Shown: piece after piece, positions 31,419-43,682 of the stretch
How positions within the stretch are numbered: the stretch's first letter is position 1
Layout of the letters: each line of letters starts with the position of its first letter
Source: Pseudoscleropodium purum
Taxonomy: Eukaryota > Streptophyta > Bryopsida > Hypnales > Brachytheciaceae
DNA length: 64,000 nucleotides
Assembly (NCBI GenBank): GCA_963969395.1
Contig: OZ017802.1
Coordinates: 2,172,501-2,236,500, forward strand
Reading direction: 5' to 3'
Made by a program: the position numbers and the translations under genes
Notes under the pieces: generated by a model
Seen by the model: only the letters and a program-made list of their open reading frames with translations
Told to the model about the DNA's origin: nothing
The model's database searches: none

Positions 31419-31590
31419 GATTTTAAAATTTTCTGAAAATTAATGGGTACAATTACAATAAAAAACTTTAGAAACCAATTTTTGGTTTGGAGCATTGAGT
31501 TCATAATTCAAAAGTTATAGCATTGGACAAAAACAATTTTAAAAAATGATACCAAAATGGTTGATGTTTCTTGCAATCACCCTATACTTT
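30370..31590. mobile_element. ~1.2 kb near-palindrome (fold-back element)
   Basis: Left arm about 30370-30895, right arm about 30902-31590, meeting at AATATATACCC / GGGATATATT. Matching pairs include GGTCATTGCAAGAAAC at 30370 with GTTTCTTGCAATCACC at 31568, AACTTTTGAATTATGAACCCA with its complement near 31500, and CTATAGTAGGTAGACATG with CATGTCTACCTACTATAG. The right arm is longer because of an A-rich plus (TA)n expansion. No protein is encoded. It resembles a MITE or fold-back transposon, or a template for hairpin small RNA; target duplication not established. Confidence 0.75.
31354..31416. repeat. (TA)n microsatellite after a long A-rich run
   Basis: About 31 TA units directly after a ~60 bp adenine-rich tract (31292-31354), inside the right arm of the near-palindrome. 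The left arm has only short T/A runs at the matching place. Confidence 0.95.
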
Positions 31591-33014
31591 ATTTATAATT
31601 ATAATGTTCAAAAAATATATACATAAGGTGAAAACACCCCAAACCATTCGTATTTAAGTAGAATTCTACTAAAAGTGTCTTTAGAAGTGCAATTAAACCA
31701 TTCAAATACTTAACTACAATTTTTATTTTTAAAAATTAAAAATTTTTAGTATTATAACCAAGCTATGTAATAGTTCTGGTGGCCTAAAGAGTTTCACCTT
31801 AAAAATTTATTGTAGTTACATGTCTTATCCAAAAACATAATTTAATTTTTTGAAAATTTATAATTTTCAATTGCTATTACTATGGAAATGTCTATTTTTT
31901 CTAAAAAGGTTGCCTCCAACTATGATAAATTGTTTGAGATTTTGACAATTTGGGATTTTTTCACCTTAATTAGTTGCCTTGAAATTGACTTACAATGTCC
32001 ATCTTCTAAAGATGGACTTTTACATGGAGTCATGGGCTAGTAATGCCCACTAATGATCGGTGGATGGGGACACCAAGAAAATCAAATTTCCATTCGACCA
32101 ATCATTAGTAAACTTTAGCAGTCCCAACTCCACATATATAGAAGAAGACCCAAAGAACATCCTAAATCTTGCACCAGAATCTTGTATTAGTACCTGGGGT
32201 ACTATGATACATGCAGTGCTACTTCATGTCCCATTTTTTTCATTGTTTCACTTCTTGATGTATGCGCCTCAATCCTTTGATGGTACTTGAATTGATCCCT
32301 AAACCACCTAACACTTTCCATTCATTGGTCTTTTTGCTCCCTCATTGGCTTAAGATGATAACTATGATTATATTGTCAAAGGATTGCTAGCTCATTTAGA
32401 GTGGGAGGGCATTGAAAAGAGAAAAAAAAAAAAATACCGTGCCAAAGCCAAGAAACGGTGTGCTCGTGAAGGTAACATGGCAGGCGCGTTGGGGCAAATC
32501 TTTTTGGACCCACACAGGGCTTGCCGTTGCCGTTGCCGCTGCCGATGCCTTCGTGAAGTGTGGACTGAGGATGCTCTGAGCCCCCTCCCTCTTTGGACTC
32601 TTTTCCATGGCCCTCCCTCCCTGCCTGCCATTTTTGCACCATAAATGAGGAACGAAAGCAAGGTGCTTAGCAGGTCCCCAAACCAACAAACCCAGACTCC
32701 CTGAGTTGCTCAGTTTGGTCAGACATGCAGGCGGGGGAGCATGATCATCCCCGTCATAAGTTTCGGTAAGAGTTAAGCGTACAGTCCGTTCCCAACACGA
32801 GCTTTGCTGGGCAGAGGACCACCAGAAGTGCGACCAGAAGGTCAGTTTCGAGGCCAGTGTGACCCGGCCTCCGTCCGATCCGTCCTCCTCCCGTTGTCAA
32901 CTCTTTGTTTGCAGCAGCTTGTTCATCCCTTTGCCTGGTCAGTGCCAAATTATTTCGACACTGTCTGGCTAGAGTTTCTGATGACTGAGCGACCAAATAA
33001 TTGTGTACGTAAAG
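31591..33014. other. Intergenic DNA, no gene supported
   Basis: AT-rich to about 32.0 kb, then GC-richer. A 76-aa frame (32060-32290) and overlapping frames at 32376-32689 have no recognisable motifs; the latter are driven by a CCGTTGCCGTTGCCG repeat at about 32524-32545. No exon chain could be built. Confidence 0.4.
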
Positions 33015-33150
33015 AGCAGAAACTCTGGAAATGAGTAATAAGTTACATGTGCATCGATCACCCGGCCGCAGGGAGACCTGGTGAATCTGTGACCACAGAC
33101 CGACTGCGATCGACTGAGTGAGAGTCAGTCGATCAGGTCAGCCTGGCTGG
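33015..33150. repeat. Dispersed direct repeat, upstream copy
   Basis: Shares GCAGAAACTCTG, TTACATGTGCA, GAGACCTGGTGAATCTG, ACACAGACC-like and CAGTCGATCAGGTCAGC, in that order, with a segment at about 34540-34655. The two copies are in the same orientation about 1.5 kb apart. No coding capacity. Confidence 0.75.
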
Positions 33151-33171
33151 CGAGACGTTAAGTATGCTTAC

Positions 33172-33202
33172 GCCCCCACCCCCACCCCCACCCTCCCACC
33201 CC
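33172..33202. repeat. C-rich (CCCCCA)n tract
   Basis: GCCCCCACCCCCACCCCCAC continuing to CCTCCCACCCC, able to form a G-quadruplex on the minus strand. Confidence 0.85.
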
Positions 33203-34349
33203 ATTGAGGTATTCACGCAGGCTGGGTCACAGCACTGTTGCGCACCCGGGCTGCCCGAACTCCAGCTGCCCCAGGAAGTTGGAACTTATTCTTCCCACCC
33301 TTGCCTGTCCTCGTCGCTCGCTTGGTTGTAAATCTATTGCAATTCTCAGTTCTCACCTCCGAGATTGATGAGAGACTCGAAGAAAGTGCGGTGACAACAA
33401 CTCCGACGGAAGAACGAAGAATGAGTGTTCTTGACATTGCGGATGGAGGCGTTTGAGTGTTCCCAGATACAGGTTGCTTTCATTTGCAAAGTGAATTCAT
33501 CTTTCTAATTGCCAAAAGAGAAGAAAACATGTCACGGTCTTCCATCTGGACTTCCCTGCTCACACTTCATTTCAATGAGAAGAAATTAATCATAACCGCA
33601 TGAATTGAACAATCAACAATGCATTCAATCATTGCAACAGGGGTTTGATAAATGAATAATCGTAACTGAACGGTGCTCTCAATGGAAACATGCTCAGTCA
33701 AGAACCTTGTAGTTGTGGTTGCCACACCAAGTTAAGTTGGAAAAAACAATAAACTTAGAATCAAGCATTAGAAACCAACAACAGTCATTTGTGTAAGAAA
33801 CAATCTCAGTCCCTGGGACCAAGACGTGCAATTTGTTACCCAGATGTGGTCTTGTAGGGTTTGAGAATTTCCTCATAAACAAAGTGACGAAAGTTAGGAC
33901 CCAACTCCGTTTCTGAATGGCTTCCATCTAGCAATTGAATCTTGTGTACTTTTATTGCTCTCTTTCCAAAAGATTTCCAAAAGGCCCTTCAGCACATTGC
34001 AATTGCAGCACAACAAGTTGCATTGCTCCTGCTACTGGGCTGTCGCAACTTCCTCAGATTCAGTATCTCCAGCTGGAGATACTTCAGTACTTTTGCTCAA
34101 ATGAAAGGAGGTAAACTGACCTCGAATTCGAGATGGAGTAGGATTGCGTAACAAACAGAAAAGGAGAACGCTCGTCACATGTAACGAACAGGGGAGCGGA
34201 GGTAGGTGACGAAAGAAGATTCAGAGCTCTGGGCAACGCTCTGGGCAGCTGGAGCTCGGGCAGCCTGGGTGCGCAACAGTGCTGGGGCTCAGCCTGCTTG
34301 AATTGAATAGCTCGAGCGGGGAGTACTGAACCTCTCGCGCCTGGTTGAG

Positions 34350-34865
34350 TGAGTGGCTTTTCTTCAGGAGGCGAAAAATTAATCGGGGTTTGGAAATCAG
34401 CTAGGTTTAGAGTTCAATTGTCGTTTCTTGTCATGTTGCGGAGAATGATTCCTCCAATTCGGTGCAATTAGTTGCATCCATCTGATGTGATTCCATCTAC
34501 TCAGTTTGTGTCATTTTGTCTTCGTTACTGTAGTCGGAGTGCAGAAACTCTGAACAGTTACATGTGCAACACCCGCCAGTGAGACCTGGTGAATCTGGCA
34601 ACACAGACCAACTGTGAAAAGGACGGTCAGTCGATCAGGTCAGCTTGGCGGAGGGTGACTTTTTCTTCACGGAAGCGAAGAATCTGGGTTTCGAAATGCT
34701 AAATTTAGAGTCAAATTGGAGTTCTTCATCTGCCGCTGTACGTGGAGAATGATTCCTCCAATTTGATGCAATTAGTTGCATCCATCGATTCCATCTAAAT
34801 CAAGTTCGTTTGTGTGGTTTTGTCTTCGGTGGCTAGTTGCGGAGAGAGTTTTCCTTTCACCTTGC
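34350..34865. repeat. ~300 bp direct duplication with an embedded copy of the 33.0 kb repeat
   Basis: The block at 34350-34540 (TTTTCTTCAGGAGGCGAA, GGAGAATGATTCCTCCAATT, GCAATTAGTTGCATCCATC, TTTTGTCTTCG) recurs in order at 34655-34850. Between them lies the second copy of the repeat seen at 33.0-33.15 kb. GC-richer than its surroundings, with no protein; it could be duplicated promoter/leader DNA of a lost or non-coding gene. Confidence 0.7.
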
Positions 34866-37689
34866 ATCTACTCCGTAGTTTACAACTGTGTAAATTATAC
34901 TGTGTTATGGACTGTCGCTCTGGTCTGGCATTAGTCCAGAGTTTGCTAAAAAGAAACTCTAGGGAAACTATTGTGCGTTAGTTGTATTTTATGACATGTG
35001 AAAATGGGCAAACTTATATCATATTGAGAGAATTGTAGTGAAAAAAGGTTGCTCACTTAATACATGAGTGAATTTTCATTATCCCCTATTTGTGTTGTCT
35101 AATATATCCCCATATCTAAATATTTTTTTGAAAATATATGGCTGCAATTGATATGGAATTAGCAACATACACATACACAACATATTTGTATTCTGTATAA
35201 TCCAATATTCTATACCTATATCTATGTATTGTACCATATCGATATTCTTTGTTAACCATCCATATTCTATATATCATATTTTGTATGTGTTATGTATATA
35301 TTGGCTGTATATTATATCCATAGCAAAGTTTTTTTTAGTTTTTTTTTGGAAATGAATCATGTGTTTTATTTTTATAATTTAGTTGAGGAGGAGGAAATAA
35401 GACATCTCTTTTCAAGGGATAGTCATGCACTAATGCTGGTAGTCGAGTTTTCCTTTGGAAATCCAAATGTATATTTAGTAATATGAATTTTACCCTTTGA
35501 AAATAGATGCACATTAATTAATTTTATGGAATGCACATGTATCTTATAAATACTTGAATGATGTAAATTAATTAATTAATATTGTGATAAATGACTAGTA
35601 AATTTGTTTGATGAAGGCTCTTTATGTTGGCTTTGTTATTCAAGTATAAAATACTAGCAAAAAAATTTAGTTTGAAGTTGAAATATTGGTCAAGATCCTT
35701 AAGTTTGCAACCTCTAACTCTTGTTATTACTCCCTTTGTCCTACTAAAAACATGTAAACTAGACACATTTCGTGTTGTACTAAAAAATTTTATTTATTGA
35801 TTTTGACCATTGAGTAAGCATTCATTGTGTTGAATGACCTTTATAGAGGCATGTGAAATGATATGGAAACATTCCTCTCCTAGTATGCTCAATCTTGCCC
35901 ATCTGAAGCACCTTATACTTGTTACTTCCTCAAGCAATAGTCTTGGCAATGGATTTAGTAACAATTTGGTTGCTATTAAGATTTATTCATGAAGTAAGCC
36001 AAGTTTCCTTGTTGCAAGTATTTAGGTTGTAGTACATATATCTTGAATCCCATTATTGTCACCAACCTTTAAATCATCAAGAAGGACAAGCTGACAACAT
36101 TCATGAACTATGCTCATACTATAAGAAATTCATGTTTTGGATTGTATTTGAACACTAACGTATAATGTCAAACAAAACCTGACAAGATAGATTTTCATGG
36201 ACACTATAGAGAAAGTTGGCGTAATACTGTACATCCAAATTGATGTTATCATTGATGTTGAAGTTTTATTTGATATGATTGAAGTTATACTAATGTTTTT
36301 TAGAACATCCAAAAAAATAGACTTCCACGTCAACAAGTAGACCCATTTTGACTATGAATAAGTTAGTAAATTACTATGGTCTATAGTAAAATGATAACTA
36401 TATGTAAAAAATTTAGAAAAATGACAACCACACAATATACTTTGTAAAAGAAAATGAATAGATGAGCACTTTGGATGAAAAGAGATGATCTTTATACAAG
36501 TAGGGTAGTAAGACGTGAAACAATCCATATGGGATATATAGAATTAGAATTGTGTTTAATGTAACATGTCTAAAACAACATGATCCAAATGTTAGAAACA
36601 ATATTGAAATGTCTAAAACAACATTAAAACATTTGAAACAATTTCAAGATGCACGATGGCCAAGTTTTTATATTCTAGTTATTCCATATATCTTGTCTCA
36701 TAGTGAATAGAGAATGGATACAAATATGACCTTTATAATCTTCATTCTCACTAATTTTCAATGAAGGAATTCCTTCATTTGCCATAAAAAATTCTCTTGA
36801 TGGTGGATGGTAAGTTTGTTTCAATTCTTGGTGAATTTAACAATTTTTCTTGTTTATTTCCTTTTCCTTTTTTAATTTATTTTAAATAATTAATTTATTG
36901 TTGATTTTGCCTCATGGGTAGGATATGCACCAATTGATGTCTCAATAAACGTCTAAATTGACATCTCAAAAAGCAATCAAAATTTTTTCAAATAACTTAA
37001 AAAGTATGTTGACTAAGCATGCTATGTCATCATTTTCCAACCACCACATCAAGTGCCATATCATAGATGGATTGGATGAAAAAAAAATTCTATGTAGTTC
37101 TCCTCACCCATATGGTGCTTACATGGCGTCTAGATGTTGCATTTTGAAGAGCTTCGAAGACCACGTTTTTTGTGATGTTAGAAAAATAAGCTAAAATTAG
37201 GCTTGTTTTTTGTGATTTTACCATGTTTTGGGCTTGTTAGTTATAGTGGATTTCAAGTATTATCAATGTTGATTCCTTTCTTGCATGATTTGACATTTGA
37301 GAATGTTTCTACAATGTTAAAAAAACCCATTGATTTCATATTTGATCAAATATGATACTTTCTACATGATTTTTGGGTTTCTACATAAAAATGTTTAAAC
37401 TAGAAATTTTGCATAGATTTGAAAATGGATTACTAGTTTTTGAATGCATATATCATTTGCATAGATTAAAAATACAATTAATCCCTTGTATAGATTTTTT
37501 TGGACACAAAGATTGAAAATATAATTAATTGTTTGTTTGCTTGTGATGACATTAGGATTTGAGTGATCTTCTAAACAATTAGAACATGCTTGGTACTATT
37601 GGAAAATGCTTAGAGAGGATACATGCACAAAGCAAATCACGATGCAAAATGTATTAAATTTTGAAGTTTTTATGAAATAATCCTTGGAA

Positions 37690-37900
37690 GGAATGTAGCC
37701 ATTTTTCATCAAAAAACACTCAAAACTGCCATTTCTATTGCAAAGAGCCAAAAGCTATGCATTTTTTTGAATTTTTTTGCACATCTAACAATAGGGTCTT
37801 GCACTACACTAGTGAGAAAATGCATGGAAGAAATTTTAGAAACTATGACTTCACAAATTACAAGATATTTGCATTTAAAGTGAAGTGATTAATTTTTTTT
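37690..37900. repeat. Dispersed repeat family C, copy 1
   Basis: Similar in order and spacing to 61715-61925: AACTGCCATTTCTA, a 'tagggtcttgcactacactag'-like tract, AAAATTTYAGAAA and 'caaggtattagcatttgaa'-like sequence. No coding capacity; probably a fragment of an old transposon. Confidence 0.5.
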
Positions 37901-38756
37901 TGCATGTTTCTATATGACTAGATTACTTGACTTTGAACTTTCTTAACTTCATTTTTTTACACTAGAGATTTTTGAGGTTTTAAATATTTGTAGTGGATAA
38001 TTGAGTTGAGAGTTTTGGAAAATAGAATGAAATAAAAAAATATTTAATTTTTATTCTTAAAAAAATTATTAAGTAGAAGCAAGTACAAGATAGAGGGAAG
38101 ATATACATTGTTAATATCTCTAAGATGGAATTGAAAATACACTAATCCCAATTGGGAGATTTTTTCTAGCAAGAAACTAAACCATATGAAACTTTTCTTT
38201 TTGAAAAATTGTGAAAATTGAGTTTAAAAACAAATCCAAATATGGAAAATATTATTTTCTTAAGAAGATGCTATGATTGCCTAGAAAACAAGATACTCTA
38301 TAACTTTCACATCACCAATCTAAATTGAATAAATCAAAGCTTTCTATGTAACAAAAATATAATCAATGAGAAAAAAGTTTTATGCTAAAAAAAAAATTTA
38401 GAATTTTTTATTCTACATAGTCTCTCCCATTTGAGCCTACGTGGCATAATTTTTTCTCTCAAATATTGATTAAATAAAAATTATATTCCTAGAAAGCTGA
38501 TAAGTCTTTTTATATATTTTTTAAATTAAAAAAATCTTTCCAAGAATTAAGCTCATAGGTACCTACTCAGAATCCAATATGTTTCTCAAGAAAACAATGG
38601 TTCTTTAGAGGTGTAGTCTAGGTTTTGTCTAGTTTACCAAAAACCCAGGACTAAGTATAGGGGTTCCAAATTTCTAGGGGAATGGTCAAATCGTCTATTG
38701 TTCTGTGGCTAAAGTCACATGTATATTAGATTTAGGGAAATATGTATATATATAAG

Positions 38757-38819
38757 TTGTTTAATTTGTAAAGTTAGGTTATATATATGTATGAATTGTT
38801 TAGTTTGTAAAGTTAGGTT
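38757..38819. repeat. Small tandem duplication
   Basis: GTTTAATTTGTAAAGTTAGGTT at 38758 and GTTTAGTTTGTAAAGTTAGGTT at 38798, separated by a (TA)-rich spacer. Confidence 0.8.
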
Positions 38820-41207
38820 TTTCATTCTTATTCCCAGGGATTTAAATTTTGTTGATAGTCCTTTACAATTGTATGCAGACACAATGAATGATGTCATAGT
38901 CCTATATAATGTCCTAAAGGTGGGCAATGAGTCTGGGCAATAAGTTAGGTTGGGCAATTTGTCTTATGCAATGCATGTACTAGACCTAATCATACAAGAT
39001 AATACTTTGAAAATAATACACGTAATTCCTTAATTAAACCTTTTTATATTTAGGGCAATTGGTCTAGTAAGTGCTCGCCATGAGCAAATCCTAATGCAAA
39101 ATGTTTATGTCTGTCCCTATAGGACAATTTGTCCAATTAATACAAAGAATGGGAGTTTTAGGTATTTTACCAAAGTTTTGTCTTTTCCTTAAGCTTTTCT
39201 CCAACTTTTAGGGCAATTATTCAATTGTCAATTTGTCCAAACCACTGTTAATACACAAACAAAATATTGAAACAATTCACAACATGGATCAAACTTAGGA
39301 AACCTAAAACCAAATGCTTATTATTTATAAAATAATAATAAAACGACTTAAAATTATAATCTATAGATCTAAGACCAAATATATCAGCCTTATGGTCATG
39401 CAATGATCCCAAAACTACAGAAATAAACTCAAAATCCAAAAACAGGCTCTAAAAACACTGAAATTTGGATTTTAATGGTCAAATGACCTATAACCGCAGA
39501 CTTCAGCCCTATAAATGCGGAGAAAAGGACCCTACTACCGTGCGATTTCAGCTGTGAAGCCTAAATCCCTAATTTCCTCCGACAGCAAGCTTAGTGCCTG
39601 TCGTGCCTTCCAATTCAGGTTCCAATTTCGACAGAATTTTGTATTTTTGATTCTGAATACTTGTTGCGCACTTTCAAGCAGGTTTCTATCGATCTTTGCA
39701 ACTCAATGGCATCAAAATTTCTGATTTCGCAAAAAAATCAAAATTTTATGCACCATCGAGAACTGCAACGTCTGAACTTGCTTCCAATCCAAATTTTGAC
39801 ACAATTTGTGGAATTTATGGAATTTGTGTCGGATTCTTGCTCATTCAATTCCTCTGGTCCACATAATTTCACCAACCATCAATTGATCTAAATTTTTTTT
39901 ATGAAATTCGGTGCCGTGGAGTCGCTGCCGAATCCCTAATTTCTGCTCCCAAGCTTCCTGCAGCTTCTGTCGCGACTCTGCAATGCCAAATCTTCACCAA
40001 ATTTGCATGGATTGTCTCCGATTTCTCATTCTTGACTTCAAAACAAGTTCCAATCACAAACCCACAACCCAAGCACTGCTCCTACTAGATTTACCAAAAT
40101 TTGTAGATTTTTTTCAAACTCCAATCCCCCTTCTCACCCCATTTACCTGGTGGCCAAATTTTGACTCGTGAAACTCCTCCAATGCTCAGAGCTACTGGAG
40201 CAACACTGGGACACCAATGATCAACACTAATCACATCATTTTGTTAGGAATTGGTTGATGCTCCGTCAACTACTCACACTTTTTGCAGCGTTCTTAGAGC
40301 TCATACTCTTGCAGTTTCAATTTTGCACTGTCATTCATTCACAGACCCATCTCTCTGTCTCGATTTGCAAGACCAAATTTCGGCTGCTTATTTTGATATT
40401 CACAGTTTATCACAAACTCTAACTTTGCAATATTCACTCACAAAATTCTAATCTCCTTTAATTGAAATTAATTTCTTCAATCTCACAATTGTAAACTCTC
40501 AACAGCCTATTCTCACACGCAAGAGTACAATTCCATGGGAGACAATCTTATTAAAAAATCTCACAAAAGTAATAGTCAACAAGGCAACCCTAAACTCAGC
40601 AAACATATGAAGGAATTATACAGGACAATAAACTCAAATATATATATTATAGAACTTATTCACTTACATGTATGGGTCATATAATGAATGCCAATTTTTT
40701 TATTGTTTTTAATATCTATTTATAGTCTTCTTGGCACCTCCTCCCAAAGGATGTGTCTTTCTAATTTTTACTTTTAATTAATTAATTAATTAAATCCTAT
40801 TCATACTATAACATATAAATTAACTTTACTTTTAAAGTTTTTTCTACTTTTATCTAATAAGGGGCCCCTAATGGCTTCTAATAATCTAAATTTGCTATTT
40901 TAAATTTAAAATCTTATCTACAAGAGGTTAAAAAATAAGAAAGCTTTGATGGTTGCATTGTTGTTATGATACTTTTTCTCTTACTTTAAAAATTTGTTTG
41001 TTAATACTTTACTTTACTTTATTTTCAAATTTTTTCAATACTTTTGTTATTTTTGTATTCAAAATAAATTCAATGAAGACAAGATATAATAAAAAAAAAT
41101 TGATAGCACACATGGTATTAAACATTGATGCCACTAGTGATTTGTCATATTTAAAGGATTGAAAATGGATATGAAAGAAAATTTAAAAAGGGCTTAGCCA
41201 TCACTTT

Positions 41208-41417
41208 TGTTAAGAAACATAGTGTAAATGCTCACTATAATATGGTAAGTAACACGTGTCATAAGGATTAGGTGGAATTCCTTTTGACCAATAGGAGAAG
41301 ACAACTATTTATTGTCTCTCTCCTTTCTTCCTTTGTATATAATGAAGTTTAATATTCTTTGAAAGTATTTTGGTGCTCTTATATTTTTCAATTTTGTTTC
41401 ATTTTATATTTTCAACA
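41208..41417 (+). repeat. 5' LTR of the copia element (210 bp)
   Basis: TG...CA-bounded. It contains the shared 'gtcataaggattaggtggaat' tract (in part), TCTCTCTCCTTTCTTCCTTT and a TATATAATGAAG segment that may hold the transcription start. It lacks about 14 bp (CTTCAAACTCTCT) present in the 3' LTR. Confidence 0.9.
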
Positions 41418-41757
41418 TGTTATGAGCACACTCTCATGCTATCGTTCATATGCTCGTGTACTCTCACAATTTGGTTCAAAGTTTTCATTTCCAATTTTGA
41501 ATTTTGTTTGTAGGAGGCTTTTTCCAATCCCCTGTCTACCTTCACCTGTTCTCTTCACCTCTCTTGCTCAGTGCTTTAGCCTTTTTTGTCTCCCTCTCTA
41601 GACTTTCTTGTTTCCCTCTCTGGCCATCCATCTCTCTTGCTCAACGTTTGATGCTCCCTACTCAACTACCTTTAGTACGCCCCTTTATAGCCTTCCTTTC
41701 CTACTGGTCAGCCTTTTCTTTTTCTCCCTATCTATGGCTCTCTTCATTGTAATATTT

Positions 41758-43000
41758 ATATGAAACTTCCTCCTAGTTTTGAAACCACCTACCCAAGTTC
41801 ATTTATTTTAGGCAAATATTGTAGTGTTAAATTACAACATGCACTGTATAGTCTTAAACAATCTTGATGTATATGGTATCAATGACTATGACAATTTCTT
41901 ATTGAGCATCATTCTATAAATGATGCATTATTTTCATGTCTCTTTATCAAAAGAAACAAAGATGGATTTTTTATTATCACTATTTACATTGATGATTTGA
42001 ATCTTGCGGGCACTAAATCTGCATGTACTACAACCATTCAGCTTCTTATTTGTGAATTTGAGATGAAATTACTTGGCAAAACTACATTTTGCATTGGTTT
42101 ACAAGTTCTTGATATGAAAAATGGCAGCATTTTTCTTTTACAAACCACTTATATCAACCAAATCCTCAAAAGATTCAATATGATTGACGCCTATCTAGTG
42201 TCTACACCTATAGTTGGTTATAGTGCAAAAAAAGATGATCTTTATCGCCCTTGCAAGGAGGAGGAGGAACCATTGAGTGAACAATATCTATACTTTGTGG
42301 CAATTGGAACACTCTTGTATTTGACTACGTCTACAAAGCTTGATATTGCATTTGTAGTTAGTGTCTTTGCAGAGCATAATTCTTGGTCCACACTTCAACA
42401 TTGAAATGGCATCAAACATTTTTTTTGTTATTTGAAAGGAACTGAAGATTTGGGACTACATTACACTCGATCAATGGATCCAAAATTGGTTGAATATGCT
42501 AATGTTGGATATAGATTTGACCCTGTAACATCCAAATCTCAAATGGACTATGTTTTCTTACGACATGGAGTTGTAATATCTTGGAAGTCAGTAAAACAAA
42601 GAATTATTGTAACATCATCCAATCATATAGAAATGATTGCTTTGCATGAAGCATCTCGAGAATGCATTTGGCTAAGGTCAATTGACAAATTTATTTGAAC
42701 AAATTGTGGATTACTACATGATGATTTTTCAATTGTCTTATATGAAGACAATAGTGCTTGTGTTGCACAAATGTAGGTGGATTTGTTAAGGGTGACTGGA
42801 CAAAACATATTGATCCAAAATATTTCAGTTTTTTTTATAACTTGATTACAAATAAAGCACTTGAAATCAAAAAAGTTACATCAACTAATAATCTTGCTGA
42901 ACTTTTCAGTAAGGCTCTTTCATTATGTATCCTTCCATGGATTTTTTCCATTGGATTTTACTATGAAAATGGATTAATAAAGGTATTGTTCTCTTTTTCC
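41758..43000 (+). pseudogene. Copia reverse transcriptase / RNase H remnant, frameshifted
   Basis: Starts with a YMKLPPSFET-like segment and a decayed stretch with stops (41820-41920), followed by the RT core with IYIDDLNLAG (the copia [Y/F]xDD box) and FCIGLQVLDMKNGSIFL. After an in-frame stop at 42403-42405 comes the RNase H part: YLKGTEDLGLHY, VVISWKSVKQRI, SSNHIEMIALHEASRECIWLR, LYEDNSACV and THIDPKYF-like sequence. At least three stops or frameshifts break it. Confidence 0.9.
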
Positions 43001-43453
43001 TTCATGTGCGATTTTGTCCTTGATTATAATCACGGTTTTCCCACATAAGGTTTTTATGAGGCAACAACCATAAACTTATGAAATTATAGAAATTACGTAG
43101 AAAAAGGTGGGGTTCACACTACAGTTTGAGGATCAATGTTGGAGCTAGTTAACCATCTTGGGGTGCTCATGCATCATGTCACATTATAGCTCAAGGATGG
43201 GGTAGCAGGTTGGTTGCTTATTCCTACCTCACTAGCCATACCAAGCTATGGGTTCTTTGAATCAGTTGACGAGGTTAATGAGTATTGAACCTTAGACCAA
43301 TTGGTTGACTGCCAATGTACAAAACCAGCGGACCAAGTCTACGACTTGGCAACAGTGATTGACTTTTAATTGATTTTATAGACTCCATCGACTAGTTCAT
43401 ATCAAATTTTTATTTTATATTATTTTATTCTTATTATGTTGAGTGAGGAGGAG

Positions 43454-43677
43454 TGTTAAGAAACTTAGTGTGAACACTCATCATAATATGGTGTATGACA
43501 CATGTCATAAGGATTAGGTGGAATTCCTTTTGATCAATAGGAGAAGATAACTATTCATTGTCTCTCTCCTTTCTTCCTTTATATATACTTCAAACTCTCT
43601 AATGAAGTTTAGTATTCTTTAAGTGTATTTTGGTGTTTTTATGTTTTACGATTTTGTTTTGTTTTATATTTTCAACA
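43454..43677 (+). repeat. 3' LTR of the copia element (224 bp)
   Basis: Similar to the 5' LTR along its length, with scattered substitutions and one extra ~14 bp segment. It ends TTCAACA and is followed by the ACTTT target duplication. Confidence 0.9.
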
Positions 43678-43682
43678 ACTTT

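Larger units (their letters stand above)
34866..41207. other. Long AT-rich intergenic region, no gene supported
   Basis: Scattered short frames only. There is a diverged repeat at 37.69-37.90 kb and a small tandem duplication near 38.76 kb. The 39.5-40.5 kb stretch is somewhat GC-richer, with frames at 39515-39891, 39911-40171 and 40251-40451, but none is recognisable and no splice chain connects them. Confidence 0.45.
41208..43677 (+). mobile_element. Internally deleted Ty1/copia LTR retrotransposon with 5-bp target duplication
   Basis: Two LTRs in the same orientation bound a 2,036 bp interior. The flanking 5-mers are identical: ACTTT at 41203-41207 and ACTTT at 43678-43682. LTRs start TGTTAAGAAAC and end TTCAACA. 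A purine-rich tract GAGTGAGGAGGAG lies directly before the 3' LTR, and a degenerate primer-binding-like TGTTATGAGCAC directly after the 5' LTR. Only reverse transcriptase C-terminal and RNase H remnants remain; gag, protease and integrase are absent, so the copy is non-autonomous and inactive. Confidence 0.92.

Noticed and set aside
32376..32689. Cluster of four overlapping ~90-aa frames
   Set aside because: Driven by a CCGTTGCCG simple repeat and GC-rich composition; no motif.
35880..36060. Possible retroelement fragment
   Set aside because: Wording of the DNA recalled copia-like coding sequence, but translation in all frames gave no recognisable motif.
39515..40451. Series of short plus-strand frames suggesting a gene
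   Set aside because: No domain and no phase-consistent GT/AG chain; repeated phrases suggest old repeat DNA.
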